This document shows positions 16,984 to 25,303 of a stretch of DNA of 64,000 nt, one piece after another; the first letter of the stretch is position 1, and each line of letters opens with the position of its first letter. The position numbers and the translations under genes are program-made. The stretch lies in the NCBI RefSeq assembly GCF_000308795.1, contig NZ_BAGK01000212.1, forward strand, positions 1 to 64,000, in the 5' to 3' direction. The notes under the pieces are model-generated. The model was not told where the DNA came from and ran no database searches. It saw only the letters and a program-made list of their open reading frames with translations. Source of the DNA: Nocardia thailandica NBRC 100428. GTDB taxonomy: Bacteria > Actinomycetota > Actinomycetes > Mycobacteriales > Mycobacteriaceae.

Positions 16984-18129
16984 TCACAGCGACCGGGCGA
17001 TGATCTCCTTCATGATCTCGTTGGTGCCCGCGTAGATGAGCTGGACGCGGTTGTCGACCCACATGCGCGAGATCGGGTATTCGGTCATGTAGCCGTAGCC
17101 GCCGAACAGCTGCAGGCAGGTATCGGCCACGTTCATGGCGCGGTCGGTGCACCACCACTTGGCCATGGCGACGGTGGGGATGTCGAGTTCGCCGCGCAGG
17201 TGCTTCTCGATGCAGTCGTCGAGGAAGACGCGGGCGATGCGGGCCTCGGTGGCGACCTCGGCCAGCTTGAACTTGGTGTTCTGGAAGCCGAAGACCGCGC
17301 GGCCGAACGCCTGGCGCTCCTTGGTGTAGCGCAGGGTGTGGTCGAGGGCGACCTCCATGCCCGCGACGGCGCCCGCGGCCACGATGAGGCGCTCCTGGGG
17401 CAGCTGCTGCATGAGCTGGATGAAGCCCTGGCCCTCGGTGGTGCCGAGCAGGTTGGTCACGGGGACGCGCACGTCCTCGAAGAACAGCTCGGAGGTGTCC
17501 TGGCCCTTCTGGCCGATCTTGTCGAGCACGCGGCCGCGGCGGAAGCCCGCGCGGTCGCCCTCGACCAGGATCAGCGAGGTGCCCGCCGCGCCCTGGGTGG
17601 GGTCGGTCTTGGCGACGACGATGATGAGGTCGGCCTGGGCGCCGTTGGTGATGAAGGTCTTGGAGCCGTTGATGACGTAGTCGTCGCCGTCGCGCAGGGC
17701 CTTGGTCTTGACGGCCTGCAGGTCCGAGCCGGTGCCGGGCTCGGTCATGGCGATGGCGCCGACGACCTCGCCGGAGGCCATCTTGGGCAGCCAGGCGAGC
17801 TTCTGCTCCTCGGTGCCGTAGGCGAGCAGGTAGTGCGCCACGATGCCGTTGTGCAGGCTGACGCCCCAGGAGGTGTCGACCACGCGGGCCTGCTCCTCCA
17901 TGAGGACCGTCTCGTGGGCGAAGGTGCCGCCACCGCCGCCGTAGGCCTCCGGGATGGACAGGCACAGCAGGCCGAGCTCGCCCGCCTTGTTCCAGAGTTC
18001 CCGGTCGACGTGGTGCTGGTCGCGGTACTTCTCGATGTTGGGTTCGACTTCCTTGGCGAAGAACGCCCGGGCGAGATCCCGGAGGGCGTCGAGGTCCTCG
18101 TTCATCCAGCTGGACCGGTTGGCGGCCAT
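16984..18129 (-). CDS. Acyl-CoA dehydrogenase (FadE family)
   Basis: A complete 381-aa flavoprotein that introduces the alpha-beta double bond in an acyl-CoA. Signature motifs are AIAMTEPGTGSDLQAVKT, VPVTNLLG, and the C-terminal block QLFGGYGYMTEYPISRMWVD ending YAGTNEIMKEIIARSL. The region around residues 240-245 (QERLIVAAGAV) is as in long-chain and branched-chain members. AAGGAG precedes the ATG by 5 nt. Upstream there is a CCAATATTGG palindrome that may be an operator. It is transcribed alone. Confidence 0.93.
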   Translation of the reverse strand: MAANRSSWMNEDLDALRDLARAFFAKEVEPNIEKYRDQHHVDRELWNKAGELGLLCLSIPEAYGGGGGTFAHETVLMEEQARVVDTSWGVSLHNGIVAHYLLAYGTEEQKLAWLPKMASGEVVGAIAMTEPGTGSDLQAVKTKALRDGDDYVINGSKTFITNGAQADLIIVVAKTDPTQGAAGTSLILVEGDRAGFRRGRVLDKIGQKGQDTSELFFEDVRVPVTNLLGTTEGQGFIQLMQQLPQERLIVAAGAVAGMEVALDHTLRYTKERQAFGRAVFGFQNTKFKLAEVATEARIARVFLDDCIEKHLRGELDIPTVAMAKWWCTDRAMNVADTCLQLFGGYGYMTEYPISRMWVDNRVQLIYAGTNEIMKEIIARSL

Positions 18130-18197
18130 CGAGTCTCCTTACGGCTCGGACAGCACTGGTCGCAGGGGTGACCAGTGGTTACAGGCAACAGTGTGTA

Positions 18198-18207
18198 CCA
18201 ATATTGG
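18198..18207. promoter_or_regulatory. Palindrome in the fadE upstream region
   Basis: The perfect palindrome CCAATATTGG lies 69 nt upstream of the acyl-CoA dehydrogenase start. On the minus strand a TTGTCA element sits a few bases before it, so it would fall between the -35 and -10 of a plausible promoter. This is typical of a TetR-type operator, but no binding protein can be named. Confidence 0.4.
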
Positions 18208-18270
18208 CGCTGTGACAATAGAGTACCCGAGACAGCTGTCCGATGTACTCGGTCGGGCCGGTCCGCGGGG

Positions 18271-18834
18271 TCACCAGCGCAGCATCGGCAGCGGCGACAG
18301 GGGGTGGATGAGGGCGCGCCGCCAGGTCAGCTCCACCAGCCGCGCGTGGAAGCCCGCGTCGGGCCAGCGCTCGGTGAGCCGGGAGTAGGCCGAGTATCGC
18401 AGCCCGAAGCGGCGCGCGCCCAGGGTGACGTCGACGGTGTCGGCCCGGCGGAACAACTCCACCGCCTCGGCGGGCCCGCCCGCGGCGCGCAGCCGGTGGT
18501 GATCGCGGATCATGGCGCAGACCGGGTCCGTCAGGTCCTCGCGCCCCGCGGCGATGAGCCACTCGGTGGCCAGCGCGCACGACGGCTCGAGATAGTCGAA
18601 GGTGCCCGCGGCCCAGATGCCGAGATCGTGGAAGGCGGCCGCGGTCCGGAACTCCTCGCGCTCGCTCGGCGGCGCCCCGGCGGCGCCGGTGCGCGCGAAC
18701 AGCAGGTCCGCGATGGCGAGGACCCGCAGGATGTGGTGCACGTAGGCTTTGCGGTCGGCGCCCAGCGCGGTGTCCCACGGGGCGAGGCGCCGCGCGAGAT
18801 CGTCTTCCAGTGCACCGTAGGGTTGCGCCACCAT
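18271..18834 (-). CDS. HD-domain protein
   Basis: A 187-aa protein with a divergent HD domain. Metal-binding candidates are HHILRVLAIADLLF near the N-terminus, AAFHDLGIW in the middle (the HD pair), and MIRDHHRL (an HH pair). HD domains usually hydrolyse phosphate esters of nucleotides. The ATG at 18834 has GGAG 4-5 nt upstream; a longer in-frame start at 18903 is possible. It lies upstream of fadE on the same strand, but the fadE promoter-like sequences separate them. Confidence 0.72.
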   Translation of the reverse strand: MVAQPYGALEDDLARRLAPWDTALGADRKAYVHHILRVLAIADLLFARTGAAGAPPSEREEFRTAAAFHDLGIWAAGTFDYLEPSCALATEWLIAAGREDLTDPVCAMIRDHHRLRAAGGPAEAVELFRRADTVDVTLGARRFGLRYSAYSRLTERWPDAGFHARLVELTWRRALIHPLSPLPMLRW

Positions 18835-19032
18835 GTAACTCCGAACTCCGACCACCCCGATAGCCGCCGCGTTGCGCGGCACTACCATTCCCGCGTAAAT
18901 CATTCGGGCAGAACGGACAACAGTCCAGCTACGTTTGCGCGTGTCGCGCGCGGCACGCCGGTTTTGATGACCGGTGTGTGAGCATCGGTTTCACAGGTGT
19001 GCGCGAATCGACTATGAATGGCGTGTGCCGTT

Positions 19033-19042
19033 CACACGTGTG
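19033..19042. promoter_or_regulatory. Palindrome CACACGTGTG upstream of membrane protein gene
   Basis: A perfect 10-bp palindrome sits 42 nt before the ATG at 19084. It is flanked by further GTGTG/CACAC half-elements (19021-19060). Its place in a leader region makes an operator role possible; there is no other support. Confidence 0.3.
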
Positions 19043-19083
19043 GTCACCCGTCTGCCTTCGCGAGCCCTGGGCGGTGGTCTGCG

Positions 19084-20367
19084 ATGACCGTCGAGAATCC
19101 CGTCGAGGACGACGTCAGTCAGCTCGCCCAGCGAGTGGAACGCGCTCGCGGGCGGCTCGCCTACCAGTTCGACCCGGCACTGACCGACTCGCTCTCGGAA
19201 GAGGAACTGCGCGCCGAACGCGAACTGGCCGAACGTATCCGCGAACAGGATCGAGAACAGCGCTGGAAGAACATCCAGGCGGCGGCCACCGCCTCGGACC
19301 GGGCCCGGCAGACCAACGAAGCGATCGAGAAGGCCGACATGCGAGATCTCCTGCTCGCCAGAAAGGCGATTGCCGCCCAGCGCCGGGAGTCCAGCCCGCA
19401 CGCGAAACTCGCGTCGCTGTACCGGCACCGGTCGTGGTCGCTGCGCGCGCTGGCGGGCGTGGTCGGCGCGGGCATGCTGTGGTCCGCGGTCAACGTCCAG
19501 CACAACATCGCGCCCGGCGGCCCCTCGGATCCGCTGTACTGGTTCAGCTACCTGCTCGAGGCGATGATCAGTGTCTGCCTCATCATCATCATGGTCGGCA
19601 CGAACAAGGTCGCGGAGTGGGGTGTCATCGACAACCGCAGGCAGGTCGCGCTCGCCGAGATCGCGCTGCTCGGGCTGACGGTCACCCTGAACACCTATCC
19701 CTATGTGCGCGAGGGCCGCTGGTACGACGCGGCGGTGCACGCGGTCGCGCCGGTCATGATCGGTGTGGCGCTGCTCATCCACGACGCGGCCAGCGCCCGG
19801 TACGGCCTGGCGATCACCCGCGCCACCAGCCAGGTCCGCGACCTGCCCGACCCGGCCGAGCAGCTGCTCAACCGCGTTCCCGAGACGGGCCCCCGCCTCG
19901 AATACCAGCCGCCGAGCCTCACGACCGCGCCCGCAGCACCGGCTTTCGAGCCCATCTCGGTGCGTGACGTGCCCAAGCCCGACTACGCGGCGGCCGCCGC
20001 GCCCACCGAGAAGCGCAAGCGTTTCGGCATCAGCAAGCCGTCCGGCAGCGAGAAGGCGAGCAAGAACGGCAGCGCCCGCACCGCCAAGACCGAGCCGGTG
20101 TCCCGCCCCGGCGCCGCGGCGCCCAAGGCCGAGGCCCCCGGGGCCCCCGCGGCCGCCGCGGAACCCACTCCGCGCAAGAGCGCGATCTCCGATATCGAGG
20201 CCCGGGTCGAGAAGGCGTTCGCGGAGGCGAACTTCGGCTACGAGCCGATCGAGCCGGTCAGCGTCTACGACACCGGCCAGTTCCGCATCGCCGAGAGCCT
20301 CGAACAGGAACTCAACGCCATGCGCGAGGCCCGTCGCCAGGCCCGTAAGGAGCGCGCGGGCTCCTGA
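19084..20367 (+). CDS. Membrane protein with coiled-coil N-terminus, unknown function
   Basis: A 427-aa protein. Residues 1-110 are charged and helical (probable coiled coil: ELAERIREQDREQRWKN). Four predicted transmembrane segments follow at about 120-138, 152-172, 188-205 and 217-235. The C-terminal 190 residues form a Lys/Ala/Pro-rich cytoplasmic tail ending in a charged helix. The four-helix unit recalls the DUF2637/SpdB-type membrane proteins known from actinobacterial mobile elements, but the match is only architectural and nothing mobile surrounds it. The ATG at 19084 is chosen because the coiled coil begins there; an earlier start at 19018 adds a Cys/His-rich leader. Monocistronic, ending at a strong terminator. 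Confidence 0.7.
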   Translation: MTVENPVEDDVSQLAQRVERARGRLAYQFDPALTDSLSEEELRAERELAERIREQDREQRWKNIQAAATASDRARQTNEAIEKADMRDLLLARKAIAAQRRESSPHAKLASLYRHRSWSLRALAGVVGAGMLWSAVNVQHNIAPGGPSDPLYWFSYLLEAMISVCLIIIMVGTNKVAEWGVIDNRRQVALAEIALLGLTVTLNTYPYVREGRWYDAAVHAVAPVMIGVALLIHDAASARYGLAITRATSQVRDLPDPAEQLLNRVPETGPRLEYQPPSLTTAPAAPAFEPISVRDVPKPDYAAAAAPTEKRKRFGISKPSGSEKASKNGSARTAKTEPVSRPGAAAPKAEAPGAPAAAAEPTPRKSAISDIEARVEKAFAEANFGYEPIEPVSVYDTGQFRIAESLEQELNAMREARRQARKERAGS

Positions 20368-20390
20368 GCGGGTCGCTCCGCCGACACGAG

Positions 20391-20431
20391 ACGGGGCCGG
20401 CCGGACACGATGAGTGTCCGGCCGGCCCCGT
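20391..20431. terminator. Bidirectional terminator between convergent genes
   Basis: Perfect 18-bp arms (20391-20408 and 20414-20431) enclose a 5-nt loop, GATGA. It is placed between the convergent membrane protein and TerD-AIM24 genes and serves both. Confidence 0.88.
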
Positions 20432-20446
20432 TCGTCGTGGACCGGG

Positions 20447-21970
20447 TCAGCCGAACAGGCCGCCGACGCCGGCCTCCTGGCCGCCGCCCGTGCCGCCGAT
20501 GAACCCGCCCGGGGGGAGTTCGGAGGGCTGGACGATGACGAACCCGCGCCCGGAGAACGACAGCGTGGTGCCCTCGCCGGTGCTGCGGCCCATGACCAGC
20601 CTGCCGAGGCCGAAGGAGTCGTTGCGCTTGATGCCGGTCTGCAGGCTCGACGACCAGGCGACCGCCGCCTGCGGGTCGGCGTAGGTCGGCTGGTCGACGT
20701 TGAGGACGACGGGGGTGCCGTGGGTCGTGATGGCGATCCGGCCGCGGCCGGTGAACACGCAGTTGAACAGGCCCGCGTTGGAGGCGTATCCGGCCGCGCC
20801 CTGGACCCGCTTCACGTCGTAGCGCAGCGAGGAGTCGAAGGCGAGCACGTTGGACCCGTTGATGGTCAGCCCGTCGCTGCCGTCGAGGTCGATCAGGTGC
20901 ACGTCGGAGGCGCTGTTGGCCAGGAACAGGTCGCCGCGGCCGGAGACCTTCATCAGCGGGACGCCCTCGCCGGTCAGGTGCTGCCGGATCGCGCGGCCGA
21001 TGCCGCCGGAACCGAGCGCCTGGAACTGCAGTTCGCCCTGGTAGGCCACCATCGACCCGGCGCGCGCCATCACCTCCCCGTTGAGGCCGACCTTGATCAT
21101 CTTCCCGCCCTGCTTGTGGATGCCCTGGCCGTGGACTTCGGCGTGGAGGGGGTCGAACAGATCGCTGTGCACGGGGAACGCTCCTTGCTGCGCGGAGGAC
21201 GAGGGGGCCGTCCGAGGGGGGACGGCGGGCGGGGGCGGCGCACCCTGGGGGTACGGCGGCGGCTGCCCGGTGTCGAAGTACTGTCCCGCGGGCACCGTCG
21301 CGGGCGCGGGGAACTGGGGGTTCGGACCCGGAGGGGGTTGCGCCGCCGGGGGATACGGGGTCGTCGGCGCGGGAGGCGGCGGTTGCCGGATCGGCGCGCG
21401 GCGGGTCTCGGCGATCCGCGCGGGGTCGGGGGCGGGCGGCGCGGGGGCCTGCGCGGGCGGCGCGGGCTCGGGTTCGTCGTCGATCCGCACCCCGAAGGCG
21501 GTCGCGATGCCGGCGAGGCCGTCGTCGTACCCCTGGCCGACCGCGCGCACCTTCCACGCGCCCGCGCGCCGGTAGATCTCGACGCACACGACCCCGCTCT
21601 CGGTGGTGAGACCGGAGATCGGGAAGGTCAGGGTCTGCCCGGCCGCGGCGATGGTGGCGGTGAGGGTGCCCGCGCCGGCGAAGGCGGCCGGGCCGCGGCC
21701 GTCGAGGCTCGCGGTGACCACCACCGTGTCCACGTCGGCGGGGACCGCGGAGGTCACCACGTCGACGACGTCGGGGCCGCCGTTGCCGTGCCGGTAGGTC
21801 ACCCCGGGCGCGGCGGGCTGGTTGAAGAAGACGAAATCGGCGTCCGAGCGCACGCTGCCCCCGGCACCCAGCAGCAGGGCGGACACGTCGACCGGCGCCG
21901 AACAGCTGACGGTGATCCGCAGCTGTTCACCCGGTGCGGGCCGGTTCTCGCCACGAGACAAGGTGGTCAC
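20447..21970 (-). CDS. TerD-AIM24 fusion protein
   Basis: A 507-aa fusion. Residues 1 to about 160 are a TerD-type domain (SVRSDADFVFFNQP; VVCVEIYRRAGAWKVRAVGQGYDDGLAGIATAFG), which in tellurite and stress-response proteins binds calcium. A Pro/Ala-rich linker follows (about 165-275). The C-terminal part (about 280-500) is an AIM24/DUF124 beta-sandwich domain (VKVGLNGEVMARAGSMVAYQG; LIDLDGSDGLTINGSNVLAF). Fusions of this kind occur in actinobacteria, but their role is not known. The GTG at 21970 begins the TerD domain exactly (VTTLSRGENRP). The GAGG before it is close to the start, so the ribosome site is only moderate. The gene is divergent from the amidase. Confidence 0.85.
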   Translation of the reverse strand: MTTLSRGENRPAPGEQLRITVSCSAPVDVSALLLGAGGSVRSDADFVFFNQPAAPGVTYRHGNGGPDVVDVVTSAVPADVDTVVVTASLDGRGPAAFAGAGTLTATIAAAGQTLTFPISGLTTESGVVCVEIYRRAGAWKVRAVGQGYDDGLAGIATAFGVRIDDEPEPAPPAQAPAPPAPDPARIAETRRAPIRQPPPPAPTTPYPPAAQPPPGPNPQFPAPATVPAGQYFDTGQPPPYPQGAPPPPAVPPRTAPSSSAQQGAFPVHSDLFDPLHAEVHGQGIHKQGGKMIKVGLNGEVMARAGSMVAYQGELQFQALGSGGIGRAIRQHLTGEGVPLMKVSGRGDLFLANSASDVHLIDLDGSDGLTINGSNVLAFDSSLRYDVKRVQGAAGYASNAGLFNCVFTGRGRIAITTHGTPVVLNVDQPTYADPQAAVAWSSSLQTGIKRNDSFGLGRLVMGRSTGEGTTLSFSGRGFVIVQPSELPPGGFIGGTGGGQEAGVGGLFG

Positions 21971-22094
21971 GACCTCGATAGTGCCGCGCCCGCGGGCGGC
22001 GCGCCAACGTGCCGGGTCCGGGCGGGTTGTGGAGTTGGTGTGGATTCCGCTGACACCCGTTACAGAAGCGGCTCGCCTGATTAGGCTCGCGCAC

Positions 22095-23522
22095 ATGAGC
22101 AGTGCGGTTCACGGATTCACCGACGACGCCTTGGGCGACCTGGACGCCGTCGGGGTGGCCGCGGCATTGCGATCCGGCCAGGTCGGCCGGGCCGAGGTGC
22201 TCGAGGCCGCGATCGCGCGCACGCGGCTGGTCGATCCGGCGCTGGACGCGGTGCAGGTGGCGTGTTTCGACCGGGCGCGCAGCGCGCCGGAGACCTCGGG
22301 GGTCTTCGCGGGTGTGCCCGCGTTCGTCAAGGACAACACCGATGTCGCCGGCCTGCCGAGCTGTCACGGCTCGGCCGCGTTCACGCCCCACGACGCCTCG
22401 ACCACCAGCGGGCCCGCCGCGCAGTTCCAGCACTCCGGGGTCGTGGTGCTCGGCAAGTCGACGCTGCCGGAGTTCGGGCTCACCGCCAGTACCGAGTTCG
22501 TCGGCCGCGCCCCCACCCGCAACCCGTGGAATCCGGAGTTCTCCGCGGGCGCGTCCTCGGGCGGGTCGGCGGCGCTGGTCGCCGCGGGCGCGGTGCCGAT
22601 CGCGCACGCCAACGACGGCGGCGGCTCGATCCGCATCCCGGCCGCGGCCAACGGCCTGGTCGGGCTGAAGGTGACCCGCGCCCGGCTGCTGGATCAGCCC
22701 GGCGCGCGGTCGCTTCCGGTGAACCTGGTGACCGAGGGCGTGGTCACCCGGTCGGTCCGCGACACCGCGCACTACCTGGCGGCGGTGGAGGGTTACCGGC
22801 CGAACCGGTCGCTGCCCGCGGTCGGCCTGGTGGAGGGGCCGAGCGCCCGCCGGGTGCGTATCGGCCTGATCCGCCACGACGTGTTCGGCCGCGAGGTGCA
22901 TCCCGACACCGGCGCCGTGCTCGACTCGGCGGCGGCGGTGTTCGGCGGACTGGGGCACGAGATCGTGCCGATGCGCCTCGATGTGGATCCGCGTTTCGCC
23001 GAGGACTTCAAGCTGTACTGGGCGGCCATGGCGGCCGCGATGACGTTGTCGATGCGGATCGGGCATCGCGGCTGGTTCGACGCCTCGCGGCTCGACCCGT
23101 TCACGCGCGGCCTGATCGGTCTGGTCCGCAGGCATCCGCTGGCGCTGGTGCCCGCGGCGCGGCGGCTGCGTGCCGCGCGGTCGATCTACGACGCGCACTT
23201 CCGCGACGTCGACGTGCTGCTCACCCCGGTGCTGTCGCACCCGGTGCCGCGGATCGGTGAGCTGGCGCCCGGTCAGCCGTTCGAGGACCTGTTCGCCAAG
23301 CTCGTCGACTACGTGGGCTTCACGCCGCTCAACAACGTCGGCGGCGGGCCGGGTATCGCGGTGCCGCACGGCCTCACCGCGGCCGGCCTGCCGGGCTCGG
23401 TGCAGCTGGCCGCGAAGTGGGCCGACGAGCGCACGCTGCTCGACCTGGCCTATCAGCTGGAGGCGACGAGCCCGTTCCCCCGCATCGCCGACCGGCCGAC
23501 CCGGGTGCGCCGCAGCGCCTGA
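22095..23522 (+). CDS. Amidase (amidase signature family)
   Basis: A 475-aa hydrolase of carboxamides. The Ser-Ser-Lys triad is present: K79 in AFVKDNTDVAG, the cis-Ser in GASSGGSAA (154/155) and nucleophile S178 in NDGGGSIRIPAA. Length is typical. The substrate may be an amide, nitrile-derived amide or peptide amide and cannot be read from sequence. The ATG at 22095 was chosen because the conserved N-terminal helix starts there. The gene is alone, divergent from TerD-AIM24 and convergent with the permease at a 6-nt gap. Confidence 0.9.
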   Translation: MSSAVHGFTDDALGDLDAVGVAAALRSGQVGRAEVLEAAIARTRLVDPALDAVQVACFDRARSAPETSGVFAGVPAFVKDNTDVAGLPSCHGSAAFTPHDASTTSGPAAQFQHSGVVVLGKSTLPEFGLTASTEFVGRAPTRNPWNPEFSAGASSGGSAALVAAGAVPIAHANDGGGSIRIPAAANGLVGLKVTRARLLDQPGARSLPVNLVTEGVVTRSVRDTAHYLAAVEGYRPNRSLPAVGLVEGPSARRVRIGLIRHDVFGREVHPDTGAVLDSAAAVFGGLGHEIVPMRLDVDPRFAEDFKLYWAAMAAAMTLSMRIGHRGWFDASRLDPFTRGLIGLVRRHPLALVPAARRLRAARSIYDAHFRDVDVLLTPVLSHPVPRIGELAPGQPFEDLFAKLVDYVGFTPLNNVGGGPGIAVPHGLTAAGLPGSVQLAAKWADERTLLDLAYQLEATSPFPRIADRPTRVRRSA

Positions 23523-23528
23523 ACCGGG

Positions 23529-24812
23529 TCAGAAGTACCGCAGCTGGATGTAGGCCCAGGCCAGGGTGGTCGAGAAGGCCGTGGTGACGATGCCGTAGCG
23601 GGTGAAGTGCCAGAAGCTGATCGGATGACCGCCGCGCCGGGCGATGGCCAGCGCCACGATGTTGGCGCCCGCCGCGACCGCGGTGCCGTTGCCGCTGAAG
23701 TCGGCGCCGAAGGCGAACGCCCACCACAGCGCCTCGCTGTGTCCCGGATCGGTCGTGCCCGCGACCAGTTCCTCCACGACCGGCGCCATCGTGGTGGTGT
23801 AGGGGATGTTGTCGATGAACGCGGCCACCACCGCCGACCCGAACAGCAGCACCGTCGCCGCCAGCGCGGGATCGTGACCGAAGGCGCCGACCGCGGCGGC
23901 GCCGAGCCGGTCGATCACCCCGGTGTGCACCAGCCCGGCGACCACCACGAACAGGCCGAGGAAGAACACCAGGGTGCCCCACTCGACCTCGCGCAGGACC
24001 TCCTCGACGTCCAGGTCGGCGACCAGCAGCATGGCGCCGGCGCCGAGCAGCGCGACGATCGAGGGCGCGACGTGCAGCACCGAGTGCAGGGCGAATCCGG
24101 CGATCATCAGCGTCAGGATGATCAGCGCCCGCGCGAGCAGACGGGGGTCGGTGATGGCCTCGCGTTCGCGCAACGCGCGCACCTGGACCGGATCGGCAGG
24201 CGGCAGGCGCAGCTCGCGCCGGAACAGCAGGGGCGTGCAGGCCACGAACAGCACGAAGACGACCGTGACGGCCGGGGCCATGTGGACGAGGAAGTCGTTG
24301 AAGCTCAGGCCCGCCCGGCTGCCGATGATGATGTTGGGCGGATCACCGACGAGGGTGGCCGCGCCGCCGATGTTGGCGGCCAGCACCTCGGCGATGAGGA
24401 AAGGCTGTGCGGGGAAACGCAATCGGTCGCACACGACGATCGTCACCGGGGCGACGAGCAGGATGATGGTGACGTTGTCGAGCACGGGGGAGGCCACGGC
24501 GGTGATGGCCATGAGCATCACCATCAGCCGTAAGGGCCTGCCGCGGGAGCGTTTCGCGGCCCAGACGGCCAGGTAGTCGAAGAGCCCGGTCTGCTTGATC
24601 ACCCCGACGACGACCATCATGCCCAGCAGCAGGAAGATGACGTTCCAGTCGATGCCGACGTGCGCGTCGTAGAAGATCCGCTCGCCCGGGATCAGGCCGA
24701 GCAGCGCGAGGACGCCCGCGGCGACGAGCACCACCCTGACCTTGTGCGCGCGCTCGGTGGCGATGAACCAGAACGCCACCACGAAGACCGTCACCGCCAG
24801 CAGCTGCGCCAT
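23529..24812 (-). CDS. SLC13/ArsB-type ion permease
   Basis: A 427-aa polytopic protein with about 11-12 predicted helices. It carries two inverted repeat halves with the ion-transporter signatures SPVLDNVTIILLVAPV and AAFIDNIPYTTTMAP. Conserved loops are ATLVGDPPNIIIGS and FSGNGTAVAAGANIVA. This matches the ArsB/NhaD/SLC13 superfamily and closely resembles the mycobacterial Rv2684/Rv2685 pair. Mycobacterial members are annotated as arsenic pumps, but substrates may be H+/Na+ or anions. A KhtT-like small gene lies 50 nt upstream on the same strand, so the pair may be a transporter and its regulator. It lies far from the arsenic locus at 57-60 kb. Confidence 0.85.
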   Translation of the reverse strand: MAQLLAVTVFVVAFWFIATERAHKVRVVLVAAGVLALLGLIPGERIFYDAHVGIDWNVIFLLLGMMVVVGVIKQTGLFDYLAVWAAKRSRGRPLRLMVMLMAITAVASPVLDNVTIILLVAPVTIVVCDRLRFPAQPFLIAEVLAANIGGAATLVGDPPNIIIGSRAGLSFNDFLVHMAPAVTVVFVLFVACTPLLFRRELRLPPADPVQVRALREREAITDPRLLARALIILTLMIAGFALHSVLHVAPSIVALLGAGAMLLVADLDVEEVLREVEWGTLVFFLGLFVVVAGLVHTGVIDRLGAAAVGAFGHDPALAATVLLFGSAVVAAFIDNIPYTTTMAPVVEELVAGTTDPGHSEALWWAFAFGADFSGNGTAVAAGANIVALAIARRGGHPISFWHFTRYGIVTTAFSTTLAWAYIQLRYF

Positions 24813-24862
24813 GGCGGGCCGTCAGCCGCCGGGACCGGCCCGCGCGGTCCGGATCCGGGGGC

Positions 24863-25138
24863 TCATGGGCGGTCCCGCCCGGTGGCCAGCGCGTCGACGC
24901 GGCGCTCGAGGTGGGCCAGGCGATCGGCCGTCGACCGGCGGCGCAGCAGGTCGGCCAGCTCGTCGGCCTCGTCGGGGTCGAGGGTGATCGCGGCGGCGGG
25001 CTCGTCCTCGTCGCCCGCCGTCACCAGCAGCTGCCTGCGTCCCGAGCGCTCGGTCAGCAGGGTGATCAGGTCCCCGGACCGGGTGCGGCAGCGGTGGATC
25101 ACGGCCTGGCCGGGAACGGTGGCGCGGTCGGTGTCCAT
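24863..25138 (-). CDS. KhtT-like small protein (possible antiporter regulatory subunit)
   Basis: A 91-aa protein whose core resembles the N-terminal domain of potassium/proton antiporter regulatory subunits (KhtT type): GDLITLLTERSGRRQLLVT, then AAITLDPDEADELADLL. It ends with a short charged helix. There is no RCK or TrkA-C ligand domain, so it is much shorter than full KhtT. AAGGAG lies 9 nt upstream of the ATG at 25138. It is followed after 50 nt by the SLC13-type permease, which suggests a functional pair. The resemblance is moderate. Confidence 0.68.
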   Translation of the reverse strand: MDTDRATVPGQAVIHRCRTRSGDLITLLTERSGRRQLLVTAGDEDEPAAAITLDPDEADELADLLRRRSTADRLAHLERRVDALATGRDRP

Positions 25139-25213
25139 TCCGGGTGGCTCCTTCCCTGGCGGTGGCGTGCTCCCATCGTGTGCGGCGGGCTCGCGGCACA
25201 CCATCCGGTCGCG

Positions 25214-25258
25214 CACCCATTCCGCGGGGGTGGTGACATGCAGGGCGCGGAATGGGTG
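25214..25258. promoter_or_regulatory. 13-bp inverted repeat between transporter and two-component genes
   Basis: Perfect 13-bp arms (CACCCATTCCGCG at 25214-25226 and its complement at 25246-25258) are separated by 19 nt. They lie in the divergent upstream region of the small KhtT-like gene and the histidine kinase, 46 nt before the kinase start. The layout fits a dimeric regulator such as the adjacent NarL-type response regulator. It could also fold as an RNA hairpin in the kinase leader. Confidence 0.6.
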
Positions 25259-25303
25259 TCCGACCCGATGGACAACCGGCTCGCCGGCCGACAGACTGCA
25301 GGC

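Noticed and set aside
19084..20367. SpdB-like protein as a trace of a conjugative element
   Set aside because: Only the four-helix layout is similar, and there are no transfer or replication genes around it.
23529..24812. Arsenite pump partner for the arsenic locus
   Set aside because: It belongs to the broad ArsB/NhaD/SLC13 superfamily but is 32 kb away, linked with a KhtT-like gene, and has no ArsR box nearby.
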